From Erythrobacter sp. (GTDB lineage Bacteria; Pseudomonadota; Alphaproteobacteria; Sphingomonadales; Sphingomonadaceae), in contig NZ_JAMWYX010000011.1 in assembly GCF_024305245.1 (NCBI RefSeq), forward strand, positions 1-64,000: a stretch of 64,000 nt of DNA. Direction: 5' to 3'. Each line of letters starts with the position of its first letter. Position 1 is the stretch's first letter. Below the pieces are notes generated by a model. That model did no database searches. It was not told the DNA's origin and saw only the letters and a program-made list of their open reading frames with translations. A program made the position numbers and the translations under genes. Below are positions 16,714 through 25,323 of this stretch, one piece after another.

Positions 16714-18126
16714 ATGTCCTCCTTGAAGAAGCCCGAAGTCGTCATCATCGGCCGACCCAATGTCGGCAAGTCCACGCTGTTCAACCGGCTGGTGGGCAAG
16801 AAGCTCGCCCTCGTCGACGATCAGCCCGGCGTCACGCGTGACCGGCGGATGGGCGATGCCGACATTGCGGGCCTGCATTTCACCGTGGTCGATACCGCCG
16901 GGTGGGAAGACGAGGACGCGCACACCCTGCCCGGCCGGATGCGGATGCAGACCGAGGCCAGCCTCGAAGGCGCGGACGCCGCGCTGTTCGTGATCGACGC
17001 GCGTGCCGGCCTGACCCCGCTCGACACGGAAATCGCCCGCTACCTGCGCGAACAATCGGTGCCGGTGGTGGTGGTCGCCAACAAGGCCGAAGGGTCTGCG
17101 GGCGAACACGGGGTGATCGAATCCTACGCGCTCGGCCTCGGCGATCCGGTGCCGCTGTCTGCGGAGCATGGCGAAGGCATCGCCGACCTGTTCGGCGGGC
17201 TGTTCCCGATCATCGGCAACCAGGCCGATCTGTACGAGGAAGCGCAGGAAATCGAAGCGGCCTATGCCGCCGCGATGGACGAGGAAGAGCGCCCGTCCGG
17301 TCCGCTGAAGCTGGCCATCGTCGGGCGGCCCAATGCGGGCAAATCCACGCTCATCAACCGCCTGCTGGGCGAAGACCGGCTGCTGACCGGGCCTGAGGCA
17401 GGCATTACCCGCGATTCGATTGCGATCGACTGGAAGTGGACCGACCCGAAGACCGGCGAGGTCCGCGACATCCGCCTGATCGACACCGCCGGGATGCGCA
17501 AGAAGCGCAATGTGACCGAAAAGCTCGAAAAGCTCTCGGTTGCCGATGCCAAGCGCGCCGTCGATTTTGCCGAGGTCGTGGTGCTGCTGCTCGATGCGAC
17601 GCAGGGGCTGGAACATCAGGATCTCAAGATCGCCAGCCACGTCCTCGAAGAAGGCCGCGCGCTGATGATCGCGATCAACAAGTGGGACGTGGCCGAGGGT
17701 GCGAGCGGCCTGTTCAACGGTATCCGCGGCGCGCTGGACGATGGGCTGGCGCAGGTGCGCGGGCTGCCGCTGTTCGCGGTGTCGGCCAAGACCGGCAAGG
17801 GGCTCGACCAGATGCTGTCGGGCGCGTTCGAACTGCGCGACAGCTGGTCGAAGCGCGTCTCCACCGCCGCGCTCAACCGCTGGTTCGACGATGCGCTGGA
17901 AGCCAATCCCCCGCCCGCACCCGGTGGCAAGCGGATCAAGCTGCGTTACATCACGCAGGCCGGCACGCGCCCGCCGCGTTTCGTGATCTTCGGCAGCCGG
18001 CTCGACCAATTGCCCACCAGTTACGAACGCTATCTGATCAACGGCATCCGTGCCAAGCTCGGTTTCGATGCGGTGCCGGTGCGGGTCACGCTCAAATCTT
18101 CCAAGAACCCCTACGCCAAAGACTGA
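16714..18126 (+). CDS. der: Ribosome biogenesis GTPase Der (EngA)
   Basis: An essential tandem-GTPase assembly factor for the 50S subunit. The first G domain has GRPNVGKSTLFNRLVG (about residues 11-26), DTAGWE and NKAEG. The second has GRPNAGKSTLINRLLG (about residue 205), DTAGMRKKRNVTEKLEKLSV and NKWD. The C-terminal KH-like domain (KLRYITQAGTRPPRFVIFGS) is intact. The ATG at 16714 (MSSLKKPEVVIIG) gives 470 aa; the upstream TTG is less likely. Its stop overlaps the next start as TGATG. Confidence 0.96.
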   Translation: MSSLKKPEVVIIGRPNVGKSTLFNRLVGKKLALVDDQPGVTRDRRMGDADIAGLHFTVVDTAGWEDEDAHTLPGRMRMQTEASLEGADAALFVIDARAGLTPLDTEIARYLREQSVPVVVVANKAEGSAGEHGVIESYALGLGDPVPLSAEHGEGIADLFGGLFPIIGNQADLYEEAQEIEAAYAAAMDEEERPSGPLKLAIVGRPNAGKSTLINRLLGEDRLLTGPEAGITRDSIAIDWKWTDPKTGEVRDIRLIDTAGMRKKRNVTEKLEKLSVADAKRAVDFAEVVVLLLDATQGLEHQDLKIASHVLEEGRALMIAINKWDVAEGASGLFNGIRGALDDGLAQVRGLPLFAVSAKTGKGLDQMLSGAFELRDSWSKRVSTAALNRWFDDALEANPPPAPGGKRIKLRYITQAGTRPPRFVIFGSRLDQLPTSYERYLINGIRAKLGFDAVPVRVTLKSSKNPYAKD

Positions 18127-18617
18127 TGCTGCTCGATCTCCTCGCCGCCACCGCGCAATCGCCCTTCGCGTTCGAAATTCTCGAGCGCACCGCCTCCACC
18201 CCGCGCGTGCAGCAAGTGGTCCAGCTGAGCCTTGCGCCCGCGTTCCTGCTGTCGGGCATCGGGGCGATCATGAACGTCATCATGAGCCGGATGATCTGGA
18301 TCGCCCAGCGGATCGACAAGATCGAGGACGCGACCGAGGGCCAGCGTACCGACCGGCAAGAGAGCGAGCTGGACTGGCTGATGGGCCGCCGCCGCTTGAT
18401 GCAGGGCGCGATCATGTTCTCGACCGCGTCCGCCGTGATCATCAGCGCGGTGATCGGGCTGCTGTTCATATCGGCCTATATCACCGCGCAGATCGGCACG
18501 CTGATCGCGTTCCTGTGGGTGCTGACGATGGCGCTGCTGGTGACCGGGCTGGCGTTCTTCCTGCGCGAAACGCGGATCGCGGCGCGCGGGGCGAAGCCAA
18601 TCCAGGACAAGCAGTGA
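18126..18617 (+). CDS. DUF2721 family membrane protein
   Basis: A 163-aa inner-membrane protein with three predicted transmembrane helices: VQLSLAPAFLLSGIGAIMNV, AIMFSTASAVIISAVIGLLF, and LIAFLWVLTMALLVTGLAFF. The cytoplasmic loop IDKIEDATEGQRTDRQESEL with RRRLMQGAI is the conserved DUF2721 segment. The function is unknown. The start overlaps the der stop by one base, so it is likely translationally coupled, although no functional link to ribosome assembly is known to me. Confidence 0.8.
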   Translation: MLLDLLAATAQSPFAFEILERTASTPRVQQVVQLSLAPAFLLSGIGAIMNVIMSRMIWIAQRIDKIEDATEGQRTDRQESELDWLMGRRRLMQGAIMFSTASAVIISAVIGLLFISAYITAQIGTLIAFLWVLTMALLVTGLAFFLRETRIAARGAKPIQDKQ

Positions 18618-18635
18618 AGCGTGTTGGGCACGCGT

Positions 18636-18672
18636 AAAAAAGGGAGCAGAACCGCGAACCGGCCCTGCTCCC
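18636..18672 (-). terminator. Rho-independent terminator of bfr
   Basis: GGGAGCAG (18642-18649) pairs with CTGCTCCC (18665-18672). On the minus strand the hairpin runs into TTTTTT (complement of 18636-18641), so it terminates bfr transcription. It may also slow readthrough from der. Confidence 0.85.
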
Positions 18673-18697
18673 CTGATTTCAGCCCTGACTGATCGTC

Positions 18698-19180
18698 TCA
18701 GCTGTCGCCCGCAGGCGCGCTTTGCAGCTGGACGTAATTGTGCAGACCCATGCGATCGATCATCTCGAACTGGGTTTCGAGGAAGTCGACATGCTCTTCC
18801 TCGTTCTTGAGGATTTCCTCGAACAGCCCGGCCGAGGTGTGGTCCTTGACGCTGCGGGCATATTCCGCCGCATCTTTCAGCAGCGGGATCGCTTCGTGTT
18901 CGAGCGCGAGGTCGGCCTTCAGCACTTCCTCGACATTCTCGCCGACCTTCAGCTTGTGGATCGCTTGAAAGTTCGGGAGCGCTTCCAGGAACAGGATGCG
19001 TTCGGCCAGCTTGTCGGCGTGCTCCATTTCCTCGATCGATTCGTGGCGTTCGTAGGCTGCCAGCTTCTTCAGGCCCCAGTTGTCGAGCACGCGGTAATGC
19101 AGCCAGTACTGGTTGATCGCGGTCAGCTCGTTGGTGAGCGCCGCGTTGAGATAGTCGATGACTTTGGGATCGCCCTTCAT
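18698..19180 (-). CDS. bfr: Bacterioferritin
   Basis: A 24-mer iron-storage and ferroxidase protein. All dinuclear-site ligands fall at canonical positions: Glu18, Glu51, His54, and the HEAIP/EEEHVDFLE helices carrying Glu94, Glu127 and His130. Met52, the axial ligand that binds haem between two subunits, is present in EEMEHADKL. At 160 aa it is full length. The partner ferredoxin gene bfd lies just upstream on the same strand. A palindrome at 19296-19310, similar to one before bfd, may be an iron-responsive operator. Confidence 0.95.
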   Translation of the reverse strand: MKGDPKVIDYLNAALTNELTAINQYWLHYRVLDNWGLKKLAAYERHESIEEMEHADKLAERILFLEALPNFQAIHKLKVGENVEEVLKADLALEHEAIPLLKDAAEYARSVKDHTSAGLFEEILKNEEEHVDFLETQFEMIDRMGLHNYVQLQSAPAGDS

Positions 19181-19295
19181 GGCGGTTCCTCCTTGCGATA
19201 GATCAAAGCGCCTTGTGGCGTTGCGCCCTAGATAGACGCTACCGGGCTATGTCCGCAAGGGGCGGAAAAGAATTTTTCTTTGTGAATCAGCGGGT

Positions 19296-19310
19296 TGCGA
19301 GAGGTTCGCA
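19296..19310. promoter_or_regulatory. Palindrome upstream of bfr (candidate iron-responsive operator)
   Basis: TGCGAGAGGTTCGCA is a 15-base inverted repeat with arms TGCGA/TCGCA, 116 bases before the bfr start. It resembles the palindrome before bfd and the 7-1-7 alphaproteobacterial Fur-type box. Assignment to Fur or Irr is an inference. Confidence 0.4.
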
Positions 19311-19327
19311 ATCGCGGGTGGCGGCGC

Positions 19328-19519
19328 CTATAGTGCGAATTCCTTGCAGCAGACGGCTGCGCGCTCCGCGTCGATGATCTCCTGCGCTTCATCAAGACAT
19401 TGGCCGCAATTGGGCCGCTTGCCCAGTGTGGCGTAAGTCGCTTCGGCGTCGCCTTCGCAACTGACGGCCGCCTGACGCAAGTCAGTCTCACGAATGGCAT
19501 TGCAGATACAGATGTACAT
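19328..19519 (-). CDS. bfd: Bacterioferritin-associated ferredoxin
   Basis: A small [2Fe-2S] protein that reduces and releases iron stored in bacterioferritin. The four ligand cysteines are Cys4, Cys6, Cys38 and Cys41 (MYICICNAIRE and PNCGQCLDEA), spaced as in BFD-like domains. At 63 aa it is normal. The ATG at 19519 is preferred to the in-frame codon at 19558, which lies in the leader. It is followed on the same strand by bfr after 147 bases. Confidence 0.93.
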   Translation of the reverse strand: MYICICNAIRETDLRQAAVSCEGDAEATYATLGKRPNCGQCLDEAQEIIDAERAAVCCKEFAL

Positions 19520-19562
19520 GGCCGCCGAATCACTCCTGCGAGGCGTTTGCAGGAGCAATGTA

Positions 19563-19577
19563 TGCGAGTTATTCTCA
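19563..19577. promoter_or_regulatory. Fur-box-like palindrome upstream of bfd
   Basis: TGCGAGTTATTCTCA is an imperfect 15-base palindrome, close to TGAGAATNATTCTCA, centred 51 bases before the bfd start. Its left half is identical to that of the palindrome before bfr. Confidence 0.45.
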
Positions 19578-19607
19578 ATAACAACTCTTTTGTGCGCCGC
19601 ATCGCAT

Positions 19608-19705
19608 CCGCGATGCGAAATCCTCGCTCATGCGACCTGAAGGCCGCGTCGCTGCGGGCGCGCGGTCGCGCTTGCAGTCGCCTTCGGCGACTGTTCCAGT
19701 ACCTT
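19608..19705. repeat. Dispersed intergenic repeat, copy 2
   Basis: Shares with 4664-4772 the succession TCCTCGCTCA-GCG-CC, GGCC-CGTCGCTGCGGGC and GCCTTCGGC. It fills the space between bfd and the DUF418 gene. Several small symmetric stems can form, but it has no coding appearance. Confidence 0.55.
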
Positions 19706-19733
19706 TCGGGGGGCTTCCTCGGGCGCTTGACCC

Positions 19734-21029
19734 TCACTTCTTCAGCGGAAACATCTGCCGGTAGGTCAGGCAACGCCACAGCCATTCGAGCGGGCCGTAG
19801 CGATAGCGGTCGAGCCACGGCTTCGACCAGGCCAGCATCAACACCCAGGTCAGTGCCACGACGATGTAAAGCTGCGGGCGGTTCAATTCGCCGAACAGCC
19901 CCAGCGCCCAGCCGTGGAACACGAACATCATCACAATCGACGTACCGAGGTAATTGGTGAACGCCGCGCGCCCGGCCGCGCGCACCCGGTCGCCCAGCCA
20001 GCCGGTCGCGCCCGGTGCATAGACCACCAGCAGCGCCGCCAGCCCCAGCACCATCCACAGCCGCGGCAGCGGGCTCCAGCCGACGAAAGCGGCGAGCGTG
20101 CCGTAGTAACTGAAGCCGTCGGCCTGCATCGCCAATCCGATCGCCAGATGCGCCAGCCCGCCGAAAATCACCCCAACCCAGCCCCACAGCAGCATTTTGC
20201 CGCGCGCGAATCCGCCACTGAAGAAGCCGAGGCGATAGAGCGCCATGCCCAGCAGCATCAGCGGCAAGGTTTCGAATCCGAACAGAAGGGCGTTGAGCAG
20301 CGGTTCGCTCCATTGCTCGGTCAGCCGATGCATCACCAGCGTGCCGTAATCGCCCGCAGCGATCGCGGCGTTCGGCACGTCGCCGCGAGCGAGCGTTTCC
20401 TGCATACCGCTCTCCAGCCCGGCGCGGGCATCCGCCATTTCGGGACTGTCCCCCAGCGCGCCCGACATGACCACCCACGGCATCGACATCGCGGCGGCAT
20501 AGAACAAAACACCCCCCATGTAGCCCGCCAAGCCAAGCCCCAACTGGGCCTTGATGCTCCAGCGGATGCAGGCGAGCGCGACGAAGCCGAACAGCGCATA
20601 ATAGAACAGGATGTCGCCCGGCCAGATGAAGAAGAAATGCACCATCCCGAAGATCATCAGGATGAACAGGCGCCAAGCCTGAAGCTTGCGAGTGGCCCCG
20701 CGCGCCCAGGCTTTCTCCATGAACAGATACAGGCCTGCGCCGAAAAGCAGGGTGAACAGCCCGCGCATCTTGCCGTCGATCAGGATGAATTGTGCGATCC
20801 ACATCCAACCGCCCGGATCGCCCGCGTCGACCTTGAAGGCGGCCGGGTACATATAGGCGTCGAACGGCTGGCCAAAGGCGACGATATTGGCGGCAAGGAT
20901 GCCCATTACCGCCAGCCCGCGAATGAAATCGAGCGTGTCGATCCGTTCGCCCGCCGCCACCGGCGCAATTACCGGTTCGGTGTTTGTGAAAATGCCCTGT
21001 GCTTCACCCGCGCTAACTGCGTCATCCAT
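19734..21029 (-). CDS. DUF418 (YeiB-like) multipass membrane protein
   Basis: An inner-membrane protein of the YeiB/DUF418 family, whose members are often placed near acyltransferase-type or transport functions. The activity is not established. The N-terminal signature RIDTLDFIRGLAVMGILAAN is the DUF418/heparan-acetyltransferase-like first helix. About ten hydrophobic helices follow, and the C-terminal DUF418 core is visible in FTNYLGTSIVMMFVFHGWAL and YGPLEWLWRCLTY. The ATG at 21029 (MDDAVSAG) is used. At 431 aa it is typical. It is a single gene between the repeat and the SPOR-domain gene. Confidence 0.85.
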   Translation of the reverse strand: MDDAVSAGEAQGIFTNTEPVIAPVAAGERIDTLDFIRGLAVMGILAANIVAFGQPFDAYMYPAAFKVDAGDPGGWMWIAQFILIDGKMRGLFTLLFGAGLYLFMEKAWARGATRKLQAWRLFILMIFGMVHFFFIWPGDILFYYALFGFVALACIRWSIKAQLGLGLAGYMGGVLFYAAAMSMPWVVMSGALGDSPEMADARAGLESGMQETLARGDVPNAAIAAGDYGTLVMHRLTEQWSEPLLNALLFGFETLPLMLLGMALYRLGFFSGGFARGKMLLWGWVGVIFGGLAHLAIGLAMQADGFSYYGTLAAFVGWSPLPRLWMVLGLAALLVVYAPGATGWLGDRVRAAGRAAFTNYLGTSIVMMFVFHGWALGLFGELNRPQLYIVVALTWVLMLAWSKPWLDRYRYGPLEWLWRCLTYRQMFPLKK

Positions 21030-21092
21030 GGCCGATCCCCCGCCTTGATTGAGCGGGCAATCTAGCAAGTCAGGCGCTTATGGAAAGCCCGC

Positions 21093-22145
21093 TCAGCCCT
21101 GACTGACGACCAGACAGGCCTGCCCCTGCCGCTTGAGGCTCGCACAGGCCTGTTGGGCGGCGGTCTTGCTGGCGAACCCGGTGGCCAGCAGGCGGGTAAC
21201 CTTGCCGCTGGGAATGAGGGTCTTCTGCGTCCCCGCGAGCGCAGGATTGCCGGACAGCTTGTTCCACATCCGGTCGGCATTGCCCGCCACACCGAACGCG
21301 CCAAGCTGCACCCGCCAGGTGCCGATCGAGCGGGCGGCGGGCGCAGGCGTTGGCGTTGGCGTTGGCGCTGCGGCAACACGCACCGGCGCAGGTGCGGCAG
21401 CAGCAGTCATCGCGACCGGCGGCGAAACGGGCGTGGGCGCCGGAACGGGCATTGCCGCCGGGCCTTGGGACACCGCAGTCAACACTGCCGGACGCGGCTG
21501 CGCGGCAAGCGGTGCCGCCTGGCCAGACCCGAGTTCGGCGGCGGCCAATTCGGCACTGCGCTGGGCCTGCGCCTCGGCTTCGAGCTGGCGCGCAAGCGAC
21601 TGCGCCTGCTGGCGCTGCACCAGCGGGACGAATTGGTCCATCTGCGCCACGGCATCCTGCGCCTGCGGCAGGCCCTGCCCTTGCGCCAAAGTCATCAGCG
21701 CATAGGCACGCACCCAGTCGCGCGGGGCGAAATCAGCGTTGAAATGAGACAGACCCAGCACATACTGCGCGCGCGGATCGCCGCGATCGGATGCGGCGCG
21801 AATCAGCGGCATCGCCTTTTCCTGCTCGCCTTCCTGAAACAGCATCAGCCCGTAATTGTCGGCGGCTTTCAGATGGCCGCGTCTGGCGGCCTCTTCGTAA
21901 AGACTGCGCGCGCGGGCATTGTCGGCATCGACCCCGCGACCAAGACGATAGGCCTGCGCCAGATTGAACAGCGCATCGGCATCGCCCGAAGCCGCAGGGC
22001 CCTGCCATTCGCCCACCGCGCGGGTGTAGTCGCCCTCACTCCAGGCATCGACACCGGCCTTCACGTCGGCCAGCACAGGGGTAGCAGCCAGCGCCAGCAG
22101 GGCTGTTGCCATGATCGCTTTGGTTCCTGACACCTTCATAGTCAT
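21093..22145 (-). CDS. Exported Sel1-repeat/SPOR-domain protein
   Basis: A secreted or periplasmic protein. The signal peptide MTMKVSGTKAIMATALLALA ends near PVLADV. Sel1-like TPR repeats follow (ADALFNLAQAYRLGRGV, AADNYGLMLFQEGEQ, AQYVLGLSHFNAD). A Pro/Ala/Thr-rich linker with TPTPTPAPA leads to a C-terminal SPOR domain (TWRVQLGAFGVAGNADRMWN to ACASLKRQGQACLVV). SPOR domains bind glycan strands stripped of stem peptides at septa. The start at 22145 has GAGGA six bases upstream; MKVSG at 22139 is the alternative. It is divergent from the ParA-like gene, whose operon ends in another TPR/SPOR protein. Confidence 0.82.
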   Translation of the reverse strand: MTMKVSGTKAIMATALLALAATPVLADVKAGVDAWSEGDYTRAVGEWQGPAASGDADALFNLAQAYRLGRGVDADNARARSLYEEAARRGHLKAADNYGLMLFQEGEQEKAMPLIRAASDRGDPRAQYVLGLSHFNADFAPRDWVRAYALMTLAQGQGLPQAQDAVAQMDQFVPLVQRQQAQSLARQLEAEAQAQRSAELAAAELGSGQAAPLAAQPRPAVLTAVSQGPAAMPVPAPTPVSPPVAMTAAAAPAPVRVAAAPTPTPTPAPAARSIGTWRVQLGAFGVAGNADRMWNKLSGNPALAGTQKTLIPSGKVTRLLATGFASKTAAQQACASLKRQGQACLVVSQG

Positions 22146-22292
22146 CGCGCTCCTCGCATCATCCTGCGTATTCGCTGGCGCTTTCTTAAGCACAATAGGG
22201 TTAGCAAATACTTGCAGGGCGGGTGGATGTCCCCCTGAGCGGAAGCAAAGTGCAACCTGCCCATCCCGATGCTTGCAGCAAAGCACGCGACC

Positions 22293-22307
22293 TTAACCCA
22301 AAATTAG
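22293..22307. promoter_or_regulatory. CtrA-box-like motif in the ParA/SPOR divergent promoter region
   Basis: TTAACCCAAAATTAG fits the CtrA pattern TTAA-N7-TTAA with one mismatch in the last base. It lies in the 252-base divergent region between two cell-envelope/segregation genes. It is a weak single-site match. Confidence 0.3.
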
Positions 22308-22397
22308 GGGTATCCTGCGATCCCTTGGACATCCAGCCGCAAGTCGGGGTCGCAATCGGGCGGTCCGTAGCGGAGTTTATCCAGGGGGACCCAAGCG

Positions 22398-23117
22398 TTG
22401 CGTGTACTCGCTTTGGCATCGCAGAAAGGCGGATCGGGGAAGACCACCCTATCCGGACATCTCGCCGTCCAGGCACAGCGTGCGGGCGCAGGCCCGGTCG
22501 TGCTGATCGATATCGATCCGCAGGGCTCGCTGGCCGACTGGTGGAACGAGCGTGAGGCGGAATATCCCGCCTTCGCCCAAACCACCGTCTCGCGGCTTGC
22601 AAACGACCTTCAGGTGCTGCGTCAGCAGGGCTTCAAGCTGGCCGTGATCGATACCCCGCCCGCAATCACCATGGCGATCCAGTCGGTCATTCAGGTGGCC
22701 GAGCTGATCGTGGTGCCGACCCGGCCTTCGCCGCACGATCTGCGCGCCGTGGGTGCCACGGTCGACCTGTGCGAACGTGCGGGCAAGCCGCTGGTGTTCG
22801 TCGTCAACGCGGCGACGCCCAAGGCCAAGATCACATCGGAAGCCGCCGTCGCGCTGTCGCAGCACGGCACCGTGGCCCCGATCACGCTGCACCACCGCAC
22901 CGATTTCGCCGCCTCGATGATTGATGGCCGCACAGTGATGGAAGTCGATCCCGAAGGCCGCAGCGCCGCCGAGATCGCCGCATTGTGGCGCTACATCGCC
23001 GATCGGCTGGAGAAGAATTTCCGCCGCACCGTGTTTGCGCCCGCCCCCAATGGCGCGGTGCAGATGGGCGGCGTCCCGCGTCCGGCCGGCGGCTTCGGTC
23101 GCCGGGTGGCGCAGTAA
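22398..23117 (+). CDS. ParA/MinD-superfamily ATPase (orphan)
   Basis: A deviant-Walker ATPase of the ParA family. SQKGGSGKTTLSGHLAVQAQ carries the signature lysine and P-loop; LIDIDPQGSLADWWNE is the A' motif and VIDTPPA the Walker B. No N-terminal HTH is present, so it is the short ParA/MipZ-like type. The start is TTG at 22398 after an AGGGGGA stretch. No parB or parS is adjacent; instead a ribbon-helix-helix-like protein gene follows after 24 bases, then a TPR/SPOR lipoprotein. A role in positioning a protein complex or envelope machinery is an inference from this context. Confidence 0.85.
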   Translation: MRVLALASQKGGSGKTTLSGHLAVQAQRAGAGPVVLIDIDPQGSLADWWNEREAEYPAFAQTTVSRLANDLQVLRQQGFKLAVIDTPPAITMAIQSVIQVAELIVVPTRPSPHDLRAVGATVDLCERAGKPLVFVVNAATPKAKITSEAAVALSQHGTVAPITLHHRTDFAASMIDGRTVMEVDPEGRSAAEIAALWRYIADRLEKNFRRTVFAPAPNGAVQMGGVPRPAGGFGRRVAQ

Positions 23118-23141
23118 GCGCGGGAAAGAGGAACAAGGACA

Positions 23142-23900
23142 ATGTCCGAAGCCGGTTTTGCCTCGCTCGGTCCGACCCTGCTGGCCCGCAAGGGCGGCGC
23201 CAAGCCCGCGATGCGTCCGCAGGTCGCGCCGCTGGTTGCGGACGAGGCGGAGATCGCCGCGCTCGCCGATGAACAGCTCGAGGATCTCGGCTGGAACGAC
23301 ATGGGCGACGGCGATAGCGACAGCGACAGCGATAATGTGAACGGCGCCGACGTGGTGCCGATCAATGCTGCAGTGGCCGCTTCCGAATCGGCCACTTCGG
23401 AAAGCCCGATCATCCGCCGTCAGCAACGCCGATTAGAAGAGCGCGTGCTGGCCGAAGCCGCGATGACCGGCCCCGAGGACGAATCGGAAGAAATATCCGA
23501 TCTCTCGGCCACCAACGCCGGTTACGAATTCGATGACGCGGATGAAGAAGGCTACGAAGGGGCAGAGGAAGAGGGCGAGGATTACGGCGACGACTATAAC
23601 GAAGCCGCCTATGCACCCATCGCTCCGGCTCCGGCACCCGCCCCAATTCCCGCTCCCGCTGCAACACCTGCCGCGCGCAAAGTGCCGGCCCAGCGTGTTC
23701 TGAACCGCAAGGCGCAGAGCAACAACGAGCGCCGCGCCGCTTTCACCTTGCGGCTCGACCCGGAACGCCACCTCAAGCTGCGTCTGGCTGCAACCATGCA
23801 GGGCGTCAGCGCGCAGGTACTGCTCACCGAGGCGCTCGATGCGATGCTCGCCGAATACGACGATCTCGACGTGATCGCCGCTCATCTCAAACGTCACTGA
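23142..23900 (+). CDS. Acidic protein with C-terminal ribbon-helix-helix-like domain
   Basis: A 252-aa protein that I do not recognise by name. The first 25 residues (MSEAGFASLGPTLLARKGGA) look like a short conserved peptide; residues 55-160 are highly acidic and disordered (GDSDSDSD, EEEGEDYGDDYNE); a Pro/Ala linker follows. The C terminus (RRAAFTLRLDPERHLKLRLA, then AATMQGVSAQVLLTEALDAM) fits a ribbon-helix-helix fold. It lies directly after the orphan ParA gene. ParA-type ATPases commonly pair with small DNA- or cargo-binding partners, so a partner role is plausible but unproven. Confidence 0.7.
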   Translation: MSEAGFASLGPTLLARKGGAKPAMRPQVAPLVADEAEIAALADEQLEDLGWNDMGDGDSDSDSDNVNGADVVPINAAVAASESATSESPIIRRQQRRLEERVLAEAAMTGPEDESEEISDLSATNAGYEFDDADEEGYEGAEEEGEDYGDDYNEAAYAPIAPAPAPAPIPAPAATPAARKVPAQRVLNRKAQSNNERRAAFTLRLDPERHLKLRLAATMQGVSAQVLLTEALDAMLAEYDDLDVIAAHLKRH

Positions 23901-23946
23901 CACCGACTGCAACCGACCCAGACGAATCAACAGGGGAAGCAAGACC

Positions 23947-25299
23947 ATGGACCGCAGCATCAAGACCGGCCTCACCACGCCGCGCCTCGCGCTGGCCGTC
24001 ACGACCGCGATCGCCGGGCTCGCGCTCGCCGGATGCAGCACTTCGGCTGCACCGCGTGCCGACGTGTCGTTTTCGAACGCCCAGATCGCGCTGCAGAAGG
24101 GCCAGACCAGCAAGGCAATCGCCCACGCAGAAGCCGCCGTTCTGGCCGAGCCCCGCAATCCCGGTTTCCGCGCCCTGCTGGGCGCTGCCTATCTCGAGGC
24201 AGGTCGCTTCCAATCGGCGGCAGTTAGCTTCGGCGATGCGCTCGATCTGGGTGACGAAGACCCGCGCACCGCGCTGAGCTTCGCGCTTGCCAACGCCGCT
24301 CTGGGCGAGAGCAAGGCCGCGGTTGCGGTGCTGGACGAATATGGCAACCTGATCGATCCTGCCGACCTTGGCCTTGCCTTCGCTCTCGCCGGGCATCCGG
24401 AACGCGGCGTGCACGTGCTGCTCAATGCCGTGCGCGGTGCCGAGGAGGTTACCCCCAAGCTGCGCCAGAACCTCGCCTACACCTACGCGCTGGCCGGCAA
24501 CTGGCGCATGGCGCGGGTGATGGCGGCAGAAGACGTATCCGCCGACCAGCTCGATGCCCGCCTGACCCAGTGGGCAGAAGTGGCAGCTCCAGAACTTTAC
24601 CAGCAGCGCGTCGCAGCGATGCTGGACGTGAAGCCGGCCATGGATGAAGGCCAGCCGCAGCAACTCGCGCTCGCCAATTTCCCGGCGCAGGCCGTGATGG
24701 TCGCCGAAGCCGCAGCGCAGGCCGATGTGCCGATGGTGCCGGAAGTGGCATCCGCGCCGCCGCCTGCCCTGGCCGTAAACGCCCCCAAGGCAGCGCCGCA
24801 GCCGAGCTTTGCCGAAGCTTTCTCTGCCCCGGCTCCTGCTGCCAATGCCCCTGCTGCTGCTGCTCCGGCACCGGCTGCCCGCGCATCGGGCATGCGCTTT
24901 GTCTCCAGCCCGGTGGTGCAGCAATTGCCCGCCGCTCGCGAGCGCACCGCACCGCGCGTCGCCGCATCATCGCAGCGCCGCATGGCCAACGACAAGGCTG
25001 CCGCCACGCACCTCGTCCAGCTCGGCTCCTATGACAACAAGGTCGAGGCGACCCGCGGCTGGACCGTTCTCAAGCGCAAGTTCCCGGAACTGAAGGATCA
25101 CGATGTCGTCATCACCGAAGCGGTGGTGAACGGGCGCACCTTCTGGCGCGTTGCCGCAGCCGGGTTCGGCGCGATGAGCGCCAAGAGCATGTGCGGTTCG
25201 GTCAAGTCCGCCGGGCGCGGCTGCTTTGCCTATGCCAAGACCAACCCGCCCGCAGGCGCAGTGGATACCGGTGTGCGCCTGGCTTCGCGCAGCCGCTGA
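23947..25299 (+). CDS. TPR/SPOR-domain lipoprotein
   Basis: An outer-membrane or periplasmic lipoprotein with lipobox LALAGC at about residues 25-30. TPR-like helices follow (ALQKGQTSKAIAHAEAAVL, GFRALLGAAYLEAGRFQSAA, then RQNLAYTYALAGNWRMARVM). After a long Ala/Pro linker comes a C-terminal SPOR domain (THLVQLGSYDNKVEATRGWT to AKSMCGSVKSAGRGCFAY). At 450 aa it is the last gene of the ParA operon and is closed by a strong bidirectional hairpin. With the divergent Sel1/SPOR gene it flanks the ParA pair symmetrically, suggesting a shared role in septal wall handling. Confidence 0.82.
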   Translation: MDRSIKTGLTTPRLALAVTTAIAGLALAGCSTSAAPRADVSFSNAQIALQKGQTSKAIAHAEAAVLAEPRNPGFRALLGAAYLEAGRFQSAAVSFGDALDLGDEDPRTALSFALANAALGESKAAVAVLDEYGNLIDPADLGLAFALAGHPERGVHVLLNAVRGAEEVTPKLRQNLAYTYALAGNWRMARVMAAEDVSADQLDARLTQWAEVAAPELYQQRVAAMLDVKPAMDEGQPQQLALANFPAQAVMVAEAAAQADVPMVPEVASAPPPALAVNAPKAAPQPSFAEAFSAPAPAANAPAAAAPAPAARASGMRFVSSPVVQQLPAARERTAPRVAASSQRRMANDKAAATHLVQLGSYDNKVEATRGWTVLKRKFPELKDHDVVITEAVVNGRTFWRVAAAGFGAMSAKSMCGSVKSAGRGCFAYAKTNPPAGAVDTGVRLASRSR

Positions 25300-25323
25300 G
25301 TTCCCCCCTGCGATCACGCAGCG

